Shown here piece after piece: positions 1-8,654 of a DNA stretch of 64,000 bases. The stretch comes from Bacteroidales bacterium (GTDB taxonomy: Bacteria > Bacteroidota > Bacteroidia > Bacteroidales > F082). Position numbers and translations under genes: made by a program. A model generated the notes under the pieces. The model worked only from the letters and a program-made list of their open reading frames with translations, did no database searches and was not told where the DNA came from. Numbering within the stretch: position 1 is the stretch's first letter; the number at the start of each line of letters is the position of its first letter. The DNA is taken from contig JAFTXI010000030.1 in assembly GCA_017461665.1 (NCBI GenBank), forward strand, positions 124,001 through 188,000. Direction: 5' to 3'.

Positions 1-444
1 ATCTATGGGGCTATGTTTTTCTCCGATGCTATGGCGGATTGGCTTTCCGATTTGATAAATGTCGCACCCGAATACCTCAGTCTGATAGCCTTCATTCTTA
101 CCTTTATATTATTTATGGTGGTGATTCGTTATTTGGGACGATTGATGAGTAATTTGGTGGAAGCCATTTATTTAGGTTTTATTGATAAGATTGGCGGATT
201 TATTTTTGGTGCTGTGAAAGGAGCCTTGCTGATAAGCATTTTGATTATGTTGATGAATGTGTTTAACGTGACAGATGCAATAAATAAAGACGTAAGAAAA
301 GATTCAAAACTTTATACCTTTACGGAAGAGATTGCAAATTATCTGTACAAGAACCACGATTTGGTGAAGAACTCAATGGAAAAGAGCTTCAATAAAGGTA
401 AGGAAGTTATTGAAGATGTGATAGAAACAAGTTTAACTAAATAG
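1..444 (+). CDS. CvpA family membrane protein, 5' end outside window
   Basis: The reading frame is open from the first base (codons ATC TAT GGG GCT precede the first ATG at 13), so the true start probably lies before the window. The visible part has two or three hydrophobic membrane segments (around residues 20-40 and 65-85, counting from the ATG at 13) followed by a charged helical tail. CvpA proteins are usually around 160-180 residues with an extra N-terminal membrane helix, consistent with truncation by the window edge. In other bacteria CvpA is linked to colicin V production and envelope stress; the exact role is unclear. elbB follows 8 bases downstream, suggesting co-transcription. The family call rests on hydrophobicity pattern and the central GGFIFGAVKGALL-like segment. 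Confidence 0.7.
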   Translation: MYGAMFFSDAMADWLSDLINVAPEYLSLIAFILTFILFMVVIRYLGRLMSNLVEAIYLGFIDKIGGFIFGAVKGALLISILIMLMNVFNVTDAINKDVRKDSKLYTFTEEIANYLYKNHDLVKNSMEKSFNKGKEVIEDVIETSLTK

Positions 445-452
445 AAATAGAT

Positions 453-1103
453 ATGAAAAAGATAGCCGTTATTTTAGGAGGATGCGGAACACGTGATGGT
501 TCCGAGATAAATGAAACAGTAACGTTATTGCTTGCCTTGGATCAGCATGAAATCAAGTATGACTGTTTCGCTCCCGACAGAAATCAGTATCAAGTTATAA
601 ATCATGTTAGTGGTGAAGTCGTTGAGGAAGAACGTAATATGATGGTTGAGGCAGCTCGTATTGTGCGTGGAGCCATCACTCCTCTGACGGAGTTTTGTGC
701 CGATAATTATGATGGACTCGCCATCCCTGGTGGGGCAGGCATTGCGAACAACCTATTTACATATTTCACCGATGGTATGCAGATGACGGTGCTTCCAGAA
801 GTCAGAGATGCTATAGTAAAGATTCATGAGCAGAATAAACCTATAGCAGCTATGTGTATCGCTCCAGTTTTGGTTGCCAATGTGTTAAAAGACGTTACTG
901 TTACTTTGGGTAATGACGACTGCGGACCAGCAAAGGACGTCGTTGAGATGGGGGCTACTCACGCCCCTACCAAAAACGGAGAAGTCGTGAGCGACTTGAA
1001 AAACAAAATCTTCACGACTCCTTGCTTTATGCTTGAAGCGACTTTAAAAGACATCTACGCAGGTGCTTATAACATGGTAGAATCTTTCAAAGAAGCCTTA
1101 TAA
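453..1103 (+). CDS. elbB: ElbB, DJ-1/PfpI-superfamily glyoxalase-like protein
   Basis: A 216-residue protein whose start (KKIAVILGGCGTRDGSEI) and nucleophile-elbow segment (AAMCIAP, Cys135) match ElbB, the isoprenoid-biosynthesis-associated glyoxalase of the DJ-1/PfpI superfamily. E. coli ElbB has weak glyoxalase activity; its physiological role is not settled. A conserved IPGGAGIANN loop lies around residues 91-100. Length is normal for the family. It begins 8 bases after the CvpA-like gene with an A-rich leader and no obvious promoter of its own, so it is probably in the same transcript. Its stop codon directly abuts the stop codon of the convergent M64 peptidase gene, leaving no intergenic space. 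Confidence 0.9.
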   Translation: MKKIAVILGGCGTRDGSEINETVTLLLALDQHEIKYDCFAPDRNQYQVINHVSGEVVEEERNMMVEAARIVRGAITPLTEFCADNYDGLAIPGGAGIANNLFTYFTDGMQMTVLPEVRDAIVKIHEQNKPIAAMCIAPVLVANVLKDVTVTLGNDDCGPAKDVVEMGATHAPTKNGEVVSDLKNKIFTTPCFMLEATLKDIYAGAYNMVESFKEAL

Positions 1104-2390
1104 TTATTCGGTATAATATAAAATCATCTTCTCGATTGCCTTGTGGCAGACTTCACAGAATTTATCTCCGTTGAAAGTCTTCATGAGGCAATCTCTTTTT
1201 GGACGATAAACGCCTTGAGGTTCATAGCCTCCACCTTCAAAAACTCCGACTTCGTTATCATATTTCTCTGTGTCGGGTGTTGGAACAGGCGTCTTCTTCT
1301 TCAGCATGTCTTTCCATTTACTATCGAAATCGACTAATGTTGTGATATTTGGTTCCCAAGGTTCTATGTCTAAGTTATAAAATTCTTCGTAAGAACCTGA
1401 GTCGTCGTAATATTCGTCGCCCAATCCCGCAAATCCGTGACCGAATTCATGTATGATGACATCGGAAGAGAAGTGGTCGTCAGTTGAGCTTACGCAGTAG
1501 AAATTATATATTCCACCGCCACCATATTTTGACGTATTCGCCAAGATGTATATCTGGTCGTAAGGAACTGTACCTGCGAGATCTCTTATAGATTGATTGT
1601 CGTATGACATACAGTAGCGTTCTGAATCAAAAGTGTAGAAAGAACAATTAAGAACGGTGTTTTTCCATATATCCTCAGCAGGGATAGTGATGCCCGAATC
1701 CTTTGAAGGAGCCATGACGGCTCTGATATTGAATCTGTCTTGATAAGAGATATAAGGTTCGTAAGAGAAAAGACATTCTCTAAAGAAGTTACAGTCTATA
1801 ACGAATTTACCCATCTCTTCTGCGGTGTAGCCATCAGGTAATATTACAATATCTACAGCCTTTTCTGGAGCATAATCGCCATGGACATTAAGAACAGAGT
1901 GACTATGTCTTGGCGCGTCTTGAATGAAATAGTTGTCAGGATCGACAGTAAGACGCATCATCTCCACGAAATTACCATCATAATCTCTCATATAAAACAC
2001 CACATCGACTATTTCTTTTGGATATGGCATTATTACAGATTCATTGAAACCTCTGTTAACCATCTCTGCCTCCGGTGTTGTTTGCCATTCTCCAAAAAGA
2101 TTACAGTAACCTCTCGAATAAAGAACTACATCGGAATCGTGAAGTAGGACTTCAAAATAATAGTCACCGTAACCTAAACTGTCGATGAGATTGCTTCTTG
2201 TTCCACCCCAAACGGGTTCTATGACGTACTTGTCTAAAGCATAATAACAAGTATCAGCATTACCATATATGTAATAGTCGATTCTTAGTTGTTGATTGTC
2301 GAAATGAATGTCATACTGAGCTTTTGTCTCCGGACATAATAAAGCGATAGAAGCTAAAAGAAAAGCAATTCTGCGGATAAAATTATTCAT
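1104..2390 (-). CDS. Secreted M64 (IgA-peptidase-type) zinc metallopeptidase
   Basis: 428 residues with an N-terminal signal peptide of about 24 residues ending in TKAQ, then a beta-rich N-terminal region and a zinc metallopeptidase domain. The motif HEFGHGFAGLGDEY (His314, Glu315, His318, with the following G..DEY) is characteristic of peptidase family M64, named after an IgA1 peptidase of Clostridium ramosum and common in Bacteroidetes. An MKTFNGDKFCEVC segment near the C-terminus is also typical of M64 proteins. No T9SS domain is visible; export is probably Sec-dependent to the periplasm or surface. A TACCTTTG -7 box lies 24 bases upstream of the ATG. The native substrate cannot be told from sequence; IgA cleavage is not implied. 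Confidence 0.85.
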   Translation of the reverse strand: MNNFIRRIAFLLASIALLCPETKAQYDIHFDNQQLRIDYYIYGNADTCYYALDKYVIEPVWGGTRSNLIDSLGYGDYYFEVLLHDSDVVLYSRGYCNLFGEWQTTPEAEMVNRGFNESVIMPYPKEIVDVVFYMRDYDGNFVEMMRLTVDPDNYFIQDAPRHSHSVLNVHGDYAPEKAVDIVILPDGYTAEEMGKFVIDCNFFRECLFSYEPYISYQDRFNIRAVMAPSKDSGITIPAEDIWKNTVLNCSFYTFDSERYCMSYDNQSIRDLAGTVPYDQIYILANTSKYGGGGIYNFYCVSSTDDHFSSDVIIHEFGHGFAGLGDEYYDDSGSYEEFYNLDIEPWEPNITTLVDFDSKWKDMLKKKTPVPTPDTEKYDNEVGVFEGGGYEPQGVYRPKRDCLMKTFNGDKFCEVCHKAIEKMILYYTE

Positions 2391-2413
2391 AATGTTATTT
2401 TATTTAAGACAAG

Positions 2414-2421
2414 CAAAGGTA
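2414..2421 (-). promoter_or_regulatory. Bacteroidetes -7 box for the M64 peptidase gene
   Basis: On the minus strand this reads TACCTTTG, an exact match to the TAnnTTTG consensus, 24 bases before the peptidase ATG. A clear TTTG -33 box at the usual spacing was not seen. Confidence 0.55.
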
Positions 2422-2462
2422 ATAATTTAAACAATAGAAATATAGTTTTTACGTCACAAAAT

Positions 2463-2488
2463 AAAAAAAAAGGGCGCGGGGAGCGCCC
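2463..2488 (-). terminator. Strong intrinsic terminator, minus strand
   Basis: A GC-rich 6-bp stem (GGGCGC / GCGCCC) with a 5-base loop, followed on the minus strand by nine U residues. There is no T-run on the plus-strand side, so it terminates minus-strand transcription only. It sits upstream of the M64 promoter, so it does not serve that gene, and no minus-strand ORF precedes it. Confidence 0.75.
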
Positions 2489-2509
2489 AATTGCATTAAT
2501 AAACCAAAC
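2463..2509 (-). ncRNA. Possible short minus-strand RNA or terminated leader
   Basis: A TAGCTTTG -7 box (2516-2523, minus strand) lies about 30 bases upstream of the strong terminator at 2463-2488, with no open reading frame between. This would give a roughly 47-nt transcript. It may instead be a terminated leader read through into the M64 gene. No known RNA family was recognised; the call rests only on promoter plus terminator spacing. Confidence 0.3.
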
Positions 2510-2515
2510 TACTTA

Positions 2516-2523
2516 CAAAGCTA
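2516..2523 (-). promoter_or_regulatory. Bacteroidetes -7 box, minus strand
   Basis: Reads TAGCTTTG on the minus strand, matching TAnnTTTG. A TTTTGC stretch lies about 26 bases further upstream, wider than the usual -33/-7 spacing of about 19-20, so the assignment is tentative. Confidence 0.4.
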
Positions 2524-2943
2524 TAGAGAATGTTTAGTACTTGTGTCAGCAAAATTACGCAAAAAACTATTTCTGTCAATAGTGTTGTGGTCTCAAATTC
2601 GATTTTTTGAGTTTTATATACAATTTTTATTTTTTATTATTTTGTAAAATTATACGACATTTATTATTTAATTATATTGATTTATAATTATATAGATAAT
2701 TATTTATTACGATAATTTTACTTAATTCTTTTTAAAATATTATTTTATTATGGTAGTGTTTATTTCTTGATTTTGTCATTTTAAATTGACAATATTACCT
2801 ACTAAGTTGTTAAGAGTGGTGCTTTTTAACTTGGTATTTTTGATACTTTTTCTGAAAAAATACGAAAAAGTAGTTTTAACTAATTTTAATGTATGGACAT
2901 TTTTTTATTAATTATGGTACATGATAAAAGCATTATTGATATT
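2524..2943. other. AT-rich intergenic region upstream of the carboxylase operon
   Basis: About 420 bases with very high A+T and no credible ORF. The only structure noticed is an inverted repeat at 2844-2872 (TACTTTTTC, 11-base loop, GAAAAAGTA), about 80-100 bases upstream of the operon's -7 box. It could be a regulator site or chance in AT-rich DNA. No tRNA, riboswitch or mobile element was recognised. Confidence 0.5.
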
Positions 2944-2947
2944 TTTT

Positions 2948-2955
2948 TATCTTTG
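2948..2955 (+). promoter_or_regulatory. -7 promoter box of the acyl-CoA carboxylase operon
   Basis: TATCTTTG matches the TAnnTTTG consensus exactly. Transcription would start near 2960-2962, leaving a leader of about 17-19 bases before the TTG start at 2979. No clear TTTG -33 box was found. Confidence 0.65.
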
Positions 2956-2978
2956 CAGAAACAATAAAACATAATATT

Positions 2979-4586
2979 TTGCAAACACTAAAGTCTCAGA
3001 TAAGTCCTGATAGTAGGGAGTTTCAAGAAAACAAGAAAGCCTATATGGATCTGATGTCGCGCTATCGTGAAGGCATGGCGTTGAGTATGCATGGTGGTGG
3101 AGCGGCTGCTATCGAGAAACACAAGAAGCGTCATAAACTTCTTGCTCGAGAACGCATCGATCAACTAATCGACAAAAACACTCCATTCTTGGAACTCTCT
3201 CCTATGGCTGCCTACGATACTTATAACAATGACTTTCCATCTGCTGGAATTGTCACAGGCATCGGAATAATACAAGGTCGTGAAGCGATTATCGTAGCCA
3301 ACGACGCCACTGTGAAAGGTGGCACCTATATGCAATATACTGTCAAGAAACATCTTCGTGCACAGGAAATTGCAATGGAAAACAAACTACCTTGCGTTTA
3401 TATGGTCGATAGCGGCGGTGCTTTTCTCCCAGAACAAGACACCGTATTCGCCGACAGAGATCATTTCGGAAGATTTTTCTTCAACCAAGCTAGAATGTCG
3501 GCAATGGGAATCCCCCAGATTGCTATCGTGATGGGAATGTGTACAGCCGGCGGAGCATACGTGCCTGCTATGAGCGACGAGACTATTATAGTTAGAAATC
3601 AAGGTACTATATATCTCGGTGGACCTCCTTTAGTGAAAGCTGCGACCGGAGAGATTGTGACGGCAGAGGAACTTGGTGGAGCAGAGATGCATACATCCGT
3701 TTCAGGTGTCGCCGACCACCTCGCAGAAAACGACAGCCATGCAATGCAAATATGTCGTAACATTTTCAAGACTTTAGAAAATAAAGAGAAACAAAAGTTA
3801 GATATACTTCCGATAGAAGCTCCTTTGTATGATCCGGAAGATTTATACGGTATCGCACCTATCGACCTTCGTCAGTTGGTGGATCCGAGAGAGATTATAG
3901 CTCGTATCGTCGATGGTAGTCGTTTTCAAGAGTTTAAGGCACGTTATGCTACGACAATCGTATGTGGTTTCGCGCATATCATGGGATTCCCTGTAGGAAT
4001 TATCGCAAACTATGGAGTTCTTTTCTCGGAGTCGGCACTTAAGGCGACGCACTTTATAGAGTTATGCTGTCAGCGTAATATTCCGTTGGTCTTCTTGCAG
4101 AACGTCACCGGATTTATGGTTGGAAAACAATATGAATGTGGCGGCATTGCCAAAGATGGAGCTAAGATGGTTCATGCTGTAAGTAATGCCAATGTTCCTA
4201 AGTTTACCGTCATCTTCGGCGGTTCATTCGGGGCGGGCAACTACGGCATGGCTGGACGTGCCTATAGTCCGCGACTTCTCTTTATGTGGCCTAACGCCAA
4301 GATTTCCGTCATGGGTGGCGAACAAGCTGCAGGCGTCTTGACGACAGTGAAAGAAGAACAATATAAATATAGAGGACAAGAGATTTCTCAAGAAGAATTA
4401 AATAAGATAAAATCCGAAATACTTGCCAAGTACGACCACGAAGGCTCGGCTTTTTACAGCACGGCACGCCTCTGGGACGACGGTATCATCGACCCTGTCG
4501 ATACTCGCAAGATACTCGCAATGGGAATAGCAGCATCTCTGAATCAACCATTCCCGCCATTGCAATTCGGAGTGTTTAGAATGTAG
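2979..4586 (+). CDS. Methylcrotonyl-CoA carboxylase beta subunit (carboxyltransferase)
   Basis: 535 residues, exactly the length usual for MCC beta. It is the carboxyltransferase half of a biotin-dependent acyl-CoA carboxylase, moving CO2 from carboxybiotin to the acyl-CoA. Segments typical of MCC beta rather than propionyl-CoA carboxylase include [37 protein letters not shown] and [20 protein letters not shown]. The first codon appears to be TTG: the N-terminus ([14 protein letters not shown]) aligns with family starts and no in-frame ATG lies between the promoter and it. It heads the operon of carboxylase beta, hydratase, carboxylase alpha, dehydrogenase, phosphotransbutyrylase and kinase, and pairs with the biotin carboxylase/BCCP subunit at 5481-7478. 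Substrate is inferred from family and neighbours; other 3-methyl or short enoyl-CoAs remain possible. Confidence 0.88.
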   Translation: MQTLKSQISPDSREFQENKKAYMDLMSRYREGMALSMHGGGAAAIEKHKKRHKLLARERIDQLIDKNTPFLELSPMAAYDTYNNDFPSAGIVTGIGIIQGREAIIVANDATVKGGTYMQYTVKKHLRAQEIAMENKLPCVYMVDSGGAFLPEQDTVFADRDHFGRFFFNQARMSAMGIPQIAIVMGMCTAGGAYVPAMSDETIIVRNQGTIYLGGPPLVKAATGEIVTAEELGGAEMHTSVSGVADHLAENDSHAMQICRNIFKTLENKEKQKLDILPIEAPLYDPEDLYGIAPIDLRQLVDPREIIARIVDGSRFQEFKARYATTIVCGFAHIMGFPVGIIANYGVLFSESALKATHFIELCCQRNIPLVFLQNVTGFMVGKQYECGGIAKDGAKMVHAVSNANVPKFTVIFGGSFGAGNYGMAGRAYSPRLLFMWPNAKISVMGGEQAAGVLTTVKEEQYKYRGQEISQEELNKIKSEILAKYDHEGSAFYSTARLWDDGIIDPVDTRKILAMGIAASLNQPFPPLQFGVFRM

Positions 4587-4650
4587 CAACAATGCATAGT
4601 TCATAGTGCATAATTCATAATTGTGCATTGTGAATTATGAGTATGAATTT
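4587..4650 (+). repeat. AT-rich CATAATTCAT-type repeat
   Basis: A short intergenic repeat of overlapping GCATAGTTCATAGTGCAT and CATAATTCATAATTG units with partial dyad symmetry. Related sequences occur at 26566-26594, 29050-29070 and 60305-60320. It spaces the carboxylase beta stop from the hydratase start and creates a spurious upstream TTG start at 4621. Confidence 0.6.
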
Positions 4651-4656
4651 AATAAA

Positions 4657-5421
4657 ATGGATTTCACGACATTACAGATAGGTATCGAAAAAAACGTAGC
4701 GCGCATAGCTCTGAACCGTCCGGAAGTTCGTAATGCTATGAATGCACTGATGATTAAGGAACTCACCGAAGCCATCGACTGGTTGGATACTCGCGACGAC
4801 ATCAGAGTGATTGAGATTTGTGGCAACGGAAAGTGTTTCTGTGCAGGAGCCGACCTCAACTATATGAAAGACATCGCAACATACGGATATAACCAAAATC
4901 TTGAAGATGCAAAACGATTGTCGAGACTTTTTCAAAAGATATATTTCTGTAACAAACCAGTCATTACACTAGTTCATGGAGCCGTGATTGGCGGAGGTAA
5001 CGGTATCACTGCGGCATCGGATGTCGTCTTGGCTGAGAAAAACACCGTTTTTGCCTTCAACGAGGTGAAGTTGGGAATCACGCCAGCAACGATTTCTCCT
5101 TTCGTCATTGCGAGATGCGGCGAGATGCCAGCACGCGAGCTGATGCTCTCGGGAAGAAAGTTTACAGCACAAGAGGCTAAAGAATATAGACTCGTTAACC
5201 ATGTGGGCGACATTGACGAACTCAATAAGAAATTAGATTCTTTCATCGACGACTTCTTAAAAGCCTCGCCTAACGCTATCAGAGACTGCAAACATCTCAT
5301 CAGAGGAGTTTGTAGAAGGAACAATCCTTACGACGAGATATTTCAGACAACATCAATGATGATAGCACAAGAAAGAATGTCGGACGACGCACAAGAAAGA
5401 ATGAAAGAGTTTTTGAAATAA
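4657..5421 (+). CDS. Methylglutaconyl-CoA hydratase (LiuC-like enoyl-CoA hydratase)
   Basis: 254 residues of the crotonase fold. CAGADLNYM forms part of the oxyanion hole, and GGGNGITAASD plus FNEVKLGITPATISPFVI line the active site. The Glu of classical enoyl-CoA hydratase in the first of these is Gly here, while the second Glu (FNEVKLGI) is kept. That pattern, and the EVKLGI.PA.ISP.VI run, match bacterial LiuC, the 3-methylglutaconyl-CoA hydratase of leucine breakdown. The ATG at 4657 was chosen because the upstream extension from TTG 4621 is encoded by an intergenic repeat. It lies between the two carboxylase subunit genes, the same order as liuB-liuC-liuD of Pseudomonas. Confidence 0.82.
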   Translation: MDFTTLQIGIEKNVARIALNRPEVRNAMNALMIKELTEAIDWLDTRDDIRVIEICGNGKCFCAGADLNYMKDIATYGYNQNLEDAKRLSRLFQKIYFCNKPVITLVHGAVIGGGNGITAASDVVLAEKNTVFAFNEVKLGITPATISPFVIARCGEMPARELMLSGRKFTAQEAKEYRLVNHVGDIDELNKKLDSFIDDFLKASPNAIRDCKHLIRGVCRRNNPYDEIFQTTSMMIAQERMSDDAQERMKEFLK

Positions 5422-5462
5422 AGTTTTTCATAGTTAATAGTTCAAGGTTCAAAGTTTTTTAT

Positions 5463-5470
5463 TACCTTTG
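5463..5470 (+). promoter_or_regulatory. Internal -7 box upstream of carboxylase alpha
   Basis: TACCTTTG matches TAnnTTTG, only 10 bases before the ATG at 5481, so a transcript from here would have a very short leader. It may give extra expression of the downstream half of the operon. Confidence 0.5.
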
Positions 5471-5480
5471 TAACCTTATT

Positions 5481-7478
5481 ATGCCTTCGAAGAAAATACA
5501 TAAGATATTAGTGGCGAACAGAGGTGAGATAGCTGTTCGTATCATTGATACACTGCGGAAGTTAAGTATCAATTCGGTTGCTATTTATGCCGACAACGAT
5601 GCTGATTCTTTGCATTGTCGTGTCGCTGATGAGGCTCGTCCTTTAGGAGGTGGAAGCCTTAAAGACACATATCTCAACATACAGAAGATTATCGATTTAG
5701 CTTTAGATTCAGGTGCCGATGCCATCCACCCAGGATATGGTTTCTTGTCGGAGAACGCCGATTTCGCTGAAGCATGTAGAGCCAACAATCTGATATTTAT
5801 CGGACCGGATGCAGAGTCGATGCGCCTGATGGGCGACAAGATAAGAGCGCGTCAGTTTGCAATAGACAACAATATTCCCGTGGTTTGGGGTTTGATGGGC
5901 AGTGTTGAAGAGATAGCAGCGCAAGCCGCAGCCCTGCCGTATCCCGTGTTGATAAAAGCCTCTGCGGGCGGAGGCGGAAAGGGAATGCATATAGTAGAAG
6001 AACCTTATCAACTGCTCCTCTCTTTGGAACAAGCCTCTCGCGAAGCAGAACGTTATTTCGGTAACGGTCAGATTTTCATAGAACAATATATTAAAAACCC
6101 TCGTCACATTGAGGTTCAGGTACTCGCCGACCATCACGGTAATGTCATTCATCTCCATGAAAGAGAATGTTCGGTGCAACGCCGCTATCAGAAAGTCGTT
6201 GAAGAATCTCCTTCTCCAACGCTGACAGATGAGAAACGCAATGCTATATGCGAGACAGCTGTCGCGATATGTAAGTCGATGAATTATAAAAACGCTGGTA
6301 CAGTAGAGTTTATCGTCGATGAAAATCAAAACTTCTACTTCCTTGAGATGAACACTCGTATACAGGTGGAACATCCCGTCACGGAACAAAGGACAGGTAT
6401 CGACATTGTGGAAGAACAGATTCGCATAGCTCGCGGAAAAGTGATGGGTTATACTCAAGACTCAATAGTCGCTAACGGTCACGCTATCGAATGTCGTATC
6501 TATGCCGAAGACCCGGAGAATAACTTCATGCCGGCACCGGCTCAGCTGACACTCTATCACGAACCTCAGATGAGAGGCGTGAGAATCGACAGCAGTATCG
6601 ACAGACCAACCGTCATCTCCGACAGCTACGACCCGATGATAAGCAAACTGATAAGCCACGGTAAAAACAGAGAGGCTGCTATCGAGATAACCAAAAACGC
6701 TCTCAAAGATTATATCGTACAAACACGTAAAACCAATATACCTTATCTCCAAAGTATCATAGACAACAAAGACTTCTTGGAAAACAAAATTGATACTTCC
6801 TATTGCGAGAAACATCAAGAAGAACTCATCGCTGCCATGCATCAAATGCGTAACGACGTTAAGAAAGAAGACGTTGCAGCATTGTTCCTCTTCTACGATT
6901 TCAATAAATTATTCCTCGAACATCAAGACATTGACAACGTTTGGCATGAGATAGGTTATTGGCGTTACGACATGAATATCATCGTTGATGTCGATGGCGT
7001 GTCTTATAATGTTAATATTGAAAAGATAAGACGTAGGTCGCTGAACTGCACAATCAACGGACAGAATTATGAGGTGCTGCTCTCACAAAACGGTGGTAAG
7101 ATGAGTAAAGTAATCATCAATGGAATGACAGAGACGATTTTTGTCTCAGAGACTTCCGACAACAACTATTGTGTTCATCTTAAAGGACTCGACTTTATTT
7201 GTCGACGCAACGATGAACTCAACGATACAAAAGATTATTCCAACAACGAATCTAAGAACAACGACTTGACATATTGTTCTCCTATGCCGGGTAAGGTTAT
7301 CAAGGTTAATGTGAAAGAAGGCGACGATGTTAAGGAAGGCGACATTCTGTGTGTGGTAGAAGCCATGAAGATGGAGAATAATATCAAGTCGATGACTTCT
7401 GCCAAGGTGAAGAAAGTTTTTGTTGTTGAAGGAGAAAAAGTAGATGTTAAAAATATTTTGATAGAGTTATCGATATGA
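5481..7478 (+). CDS. Acyl-CoA carboxylase alpha subunit (biotin carboxylase + BCCP), MCC type
   Basis: 665 residues. An ATP-grasp biotin carboxylase domain occupies roughly residues 5-450 (KILVANRGEIAVRI; glycine-rich ATP loop ASAGGGGKGMHIVE; EMNTRIQVEHPVTE). A linker/BT-like beta domain follows at about 490-590, then a C-terminal biotinyl domain with EAMKMEN, where Lys630 is the biotinylation site. It charges biotin with bicarbonate using ATP and hands it to the beta subunit at 2979-4586. Length and domain order fit MCC or propionyl-CoA carboxylase alpha; operon context with an MCC beta and LiuC-like hydratase favours MCC. The stop codon overlaps the start of the dehydrogenase gene by 4 bases, implying translational coupling. 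Confidence 0.88.
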   Translation: MPSKKIHKILVANRGEIAVRIIDTLRKLSINSVAIYADNDADSLHCRVADEARPLGGGSLKDTYLNIQKIIDLALDSGADAIHPGYGFLSENADFAEACRANNLIFIGPDAESMRLMGDKIRARQFAIDNNIPVVWGLMGSVEEIAAQAAALPYPVLIKASAGGGGKGMHIVEEPYQLLLSLEQASREAERYFGNGQIFIEQYIKNPRHIEVQVLADHHGNVIHLHERECSVQRRYQKVVEESPSPTLTDEKRNAICETAVAICKSMNYKNAGTVEFIVDENQNFYFLEMNTRIQVEHPVTEQRTGIDIVEEQIRIARGKVMGYTQDSIVANGHAIECRIYAEDPENNFMPAPAQLTLYHEPQMRGVRIDSSIDRPTVISDSYDPMISKLISHGKNREAAIEITKNALKDYIVQTRKTNIPYLQSIIDNKDFLENKIDTSYCEKHQEELIAAMHQMRNDVKKEDVAALFLFYDFNKLFLEHQDIDNVWHEIGYWRYDMNIIVDVDGVSYNVNIEKIRRRSLNCTINGQNYEVLLSQNGGKMSKVIINGMTETIFVSETSDNNYCVHLKGLDFICRRNDELNDTKDYSNNESKNNDLTYCSPMPGKVIKVNVKEGDDVKEGDILCVVEAMKMENNIKSMTSAKVKKVFVVEGEKVDVKNILIELSI

Positions 7479-8617
7479 ATTTTGACTTAACAAAACAACA
7501 AGTGGAATTTCGAGAGAAGGTGCGCGAGTTTGCTGAGAGAGAGGTGAAACCCGTTGCAGCTTATAACGATGAACATGAAATTTTTGATATCGAGTTGACC
7601 AAGGAAATGGCAGACTTCGGTCTTTTCGGAATATGTGTGCCTAAGGAATATGGTGGACAAGAACTCGATACCTTATCTTATATCATCGCTGTTGAAGAAC
7701 TCTCAAGAGTTGATGGTTCGACGGCAGCTACTATTGCAGCTGATAATTCATTAGGTATCAGTCCTATCAAAGAATATGGAACCAAAGAACAGAAGGAGAA
7801 GTATCTTCCGCGTCTCTGCAAGTCGCACCTATGGGGCTTCGGCTTGACAGAAGAGACGGCAGGATGCGACTCGAGAGGTACCAAATCGACGGCACGTCGC
7901 AAAGGCGACAAATGGATTCTCGACGGAACCAAGATTTTCATCACCAACAGCGCTACCCCGATGACATTAGGCAGCACTGTCCAAGTCGTCTCGGGAGAGA
8001 AAGACGGCAAACCGGAATTTACGACCTTCCTCATGGAGAACGACACTCCGGGCTTCACCCAAGAACCGATGAATCGCAAGATGATGTGGCGCGCCTCTAA
8101 CACGGGTAAACTTACCTTCAACAACGTGGAACTCACCGACACTAATATGCTCGGAAAGCCGGGACAAGGCTCTCATATCATGCTCGCCACTTTGGACGGC
8201 GGTCGTCTCTCCATAGCAGCGATGGCATTGGGCTGCGCTCAAGGCGCCTACGAGATGGCGTTGTCTTATTCAAAAAAAAGAGAACAATTTGGAAAACCAA
8301 TATCGAAGTTCCAAGCTGTCAGCTTTAAACTCGCCGACATGGCAATGAAGATTGAAGCAGCTCGTTGTCTTCTTTATAAAGCTTGTAGAGTAAAAGACGC
8401 CGGACTCGCTTTCGGCAAGGAGGCAGCGATGGCAAAACTATATTGCTCCGAGGTGGCAGCCGAGGTATGCGACAAGGCTGTACAAGTGATGGGCGGTCAT
8501 GGATTGTTAAAAGATTTTAACATGGAACGATTCTACCGCGACCAAAGAATATTGCAGATAGGCGAAGGAACATCGGAGATACTTCGCATGGTTATCTCAA
8601 GATATATAGGATGTTGA
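7475..8617 (+). CDS. Acyl-CoA dehydrogenase, short-chain/butyryl-CoA type
   Basis: 380-residue FAD-dependent acyl-CoA dehydrogenase with N-terminal helical domain, middle beta domain (GFGLTEETAGCDS; FITNSA) and C-terminal helical domain (VMGGHGLLKDFNMERFYRDQ). The catalytic Glu364 sits in QIGEGTSEI, the position used by short-chain and butyryl-CoA dehydrogenases. Isovaleryl-CoA dehydrogenases carry Gly/Ala there and a Glu elsewhere; here that other position reads LDGGRL. So, although the neighbours resemble a leucine-degradation operon, the enzyme itself looks like a butyryl/2-methylacyl type. It could oxidise or, with reduced electron carriers, form saturated acyl-CoA. It overlaps the carboxylase alpha gene by 4 bases. 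No ETF genes are in the window. Confidence 0.85.
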   Translation: MNFDLTKQQVEFREKVREFAEREVKPVAAYNDEHEIFDIELTKEMADFGLFGICVPKEYGGQELDTLSYIIAVEELSRVDGSTAATIAADNSLGISPIKEYGTKEQKEKYLPRLCKSHLWGFGLTEETAGCDSRGTKSTARRKGDKWILDGTKIFITNSATPMTLGSTVQVVSGEKDGKPEFTTFLMENDTPGFTQEPMNRKMMWRASNTGKLTFNNVELTDTNMLGKPGQGSHIMLATLDGGRLSIAAMALGCAQGAYEMALSYSKKREQFGKPISKFQAVSFKLADMAMKIEAARCLLYKACRVKDAGLAFGKEAAMAKLYCSEVAAEVCDKAVQVMGGHGLLKDFNMERFYRDQRILQIGEGTSEILRMVISRYIGC

Positions 8618-8654
8618 AAATATAAGAGTATAATAAATAATTAAAATATGCATT

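Noticed and set aside
2979-4586. Propionyl-CoA carboxylase rather than MCC
   Set aside because: The length (535) and motif wording match MCC beta, and the hydratase neighbour is LiuC-like; still not biochemically proven.
4621-4656. TTG start for the hydratase
   Set aside because: Lies in a CATAATTCAT-type repeat; ATG 4657 fits the family start.
7678-8142. Reverse-strand ORFs inside the operon genes
   Set aside because: They are antisense shadows of well-conserved coding regions, without promoters or family resemblance.
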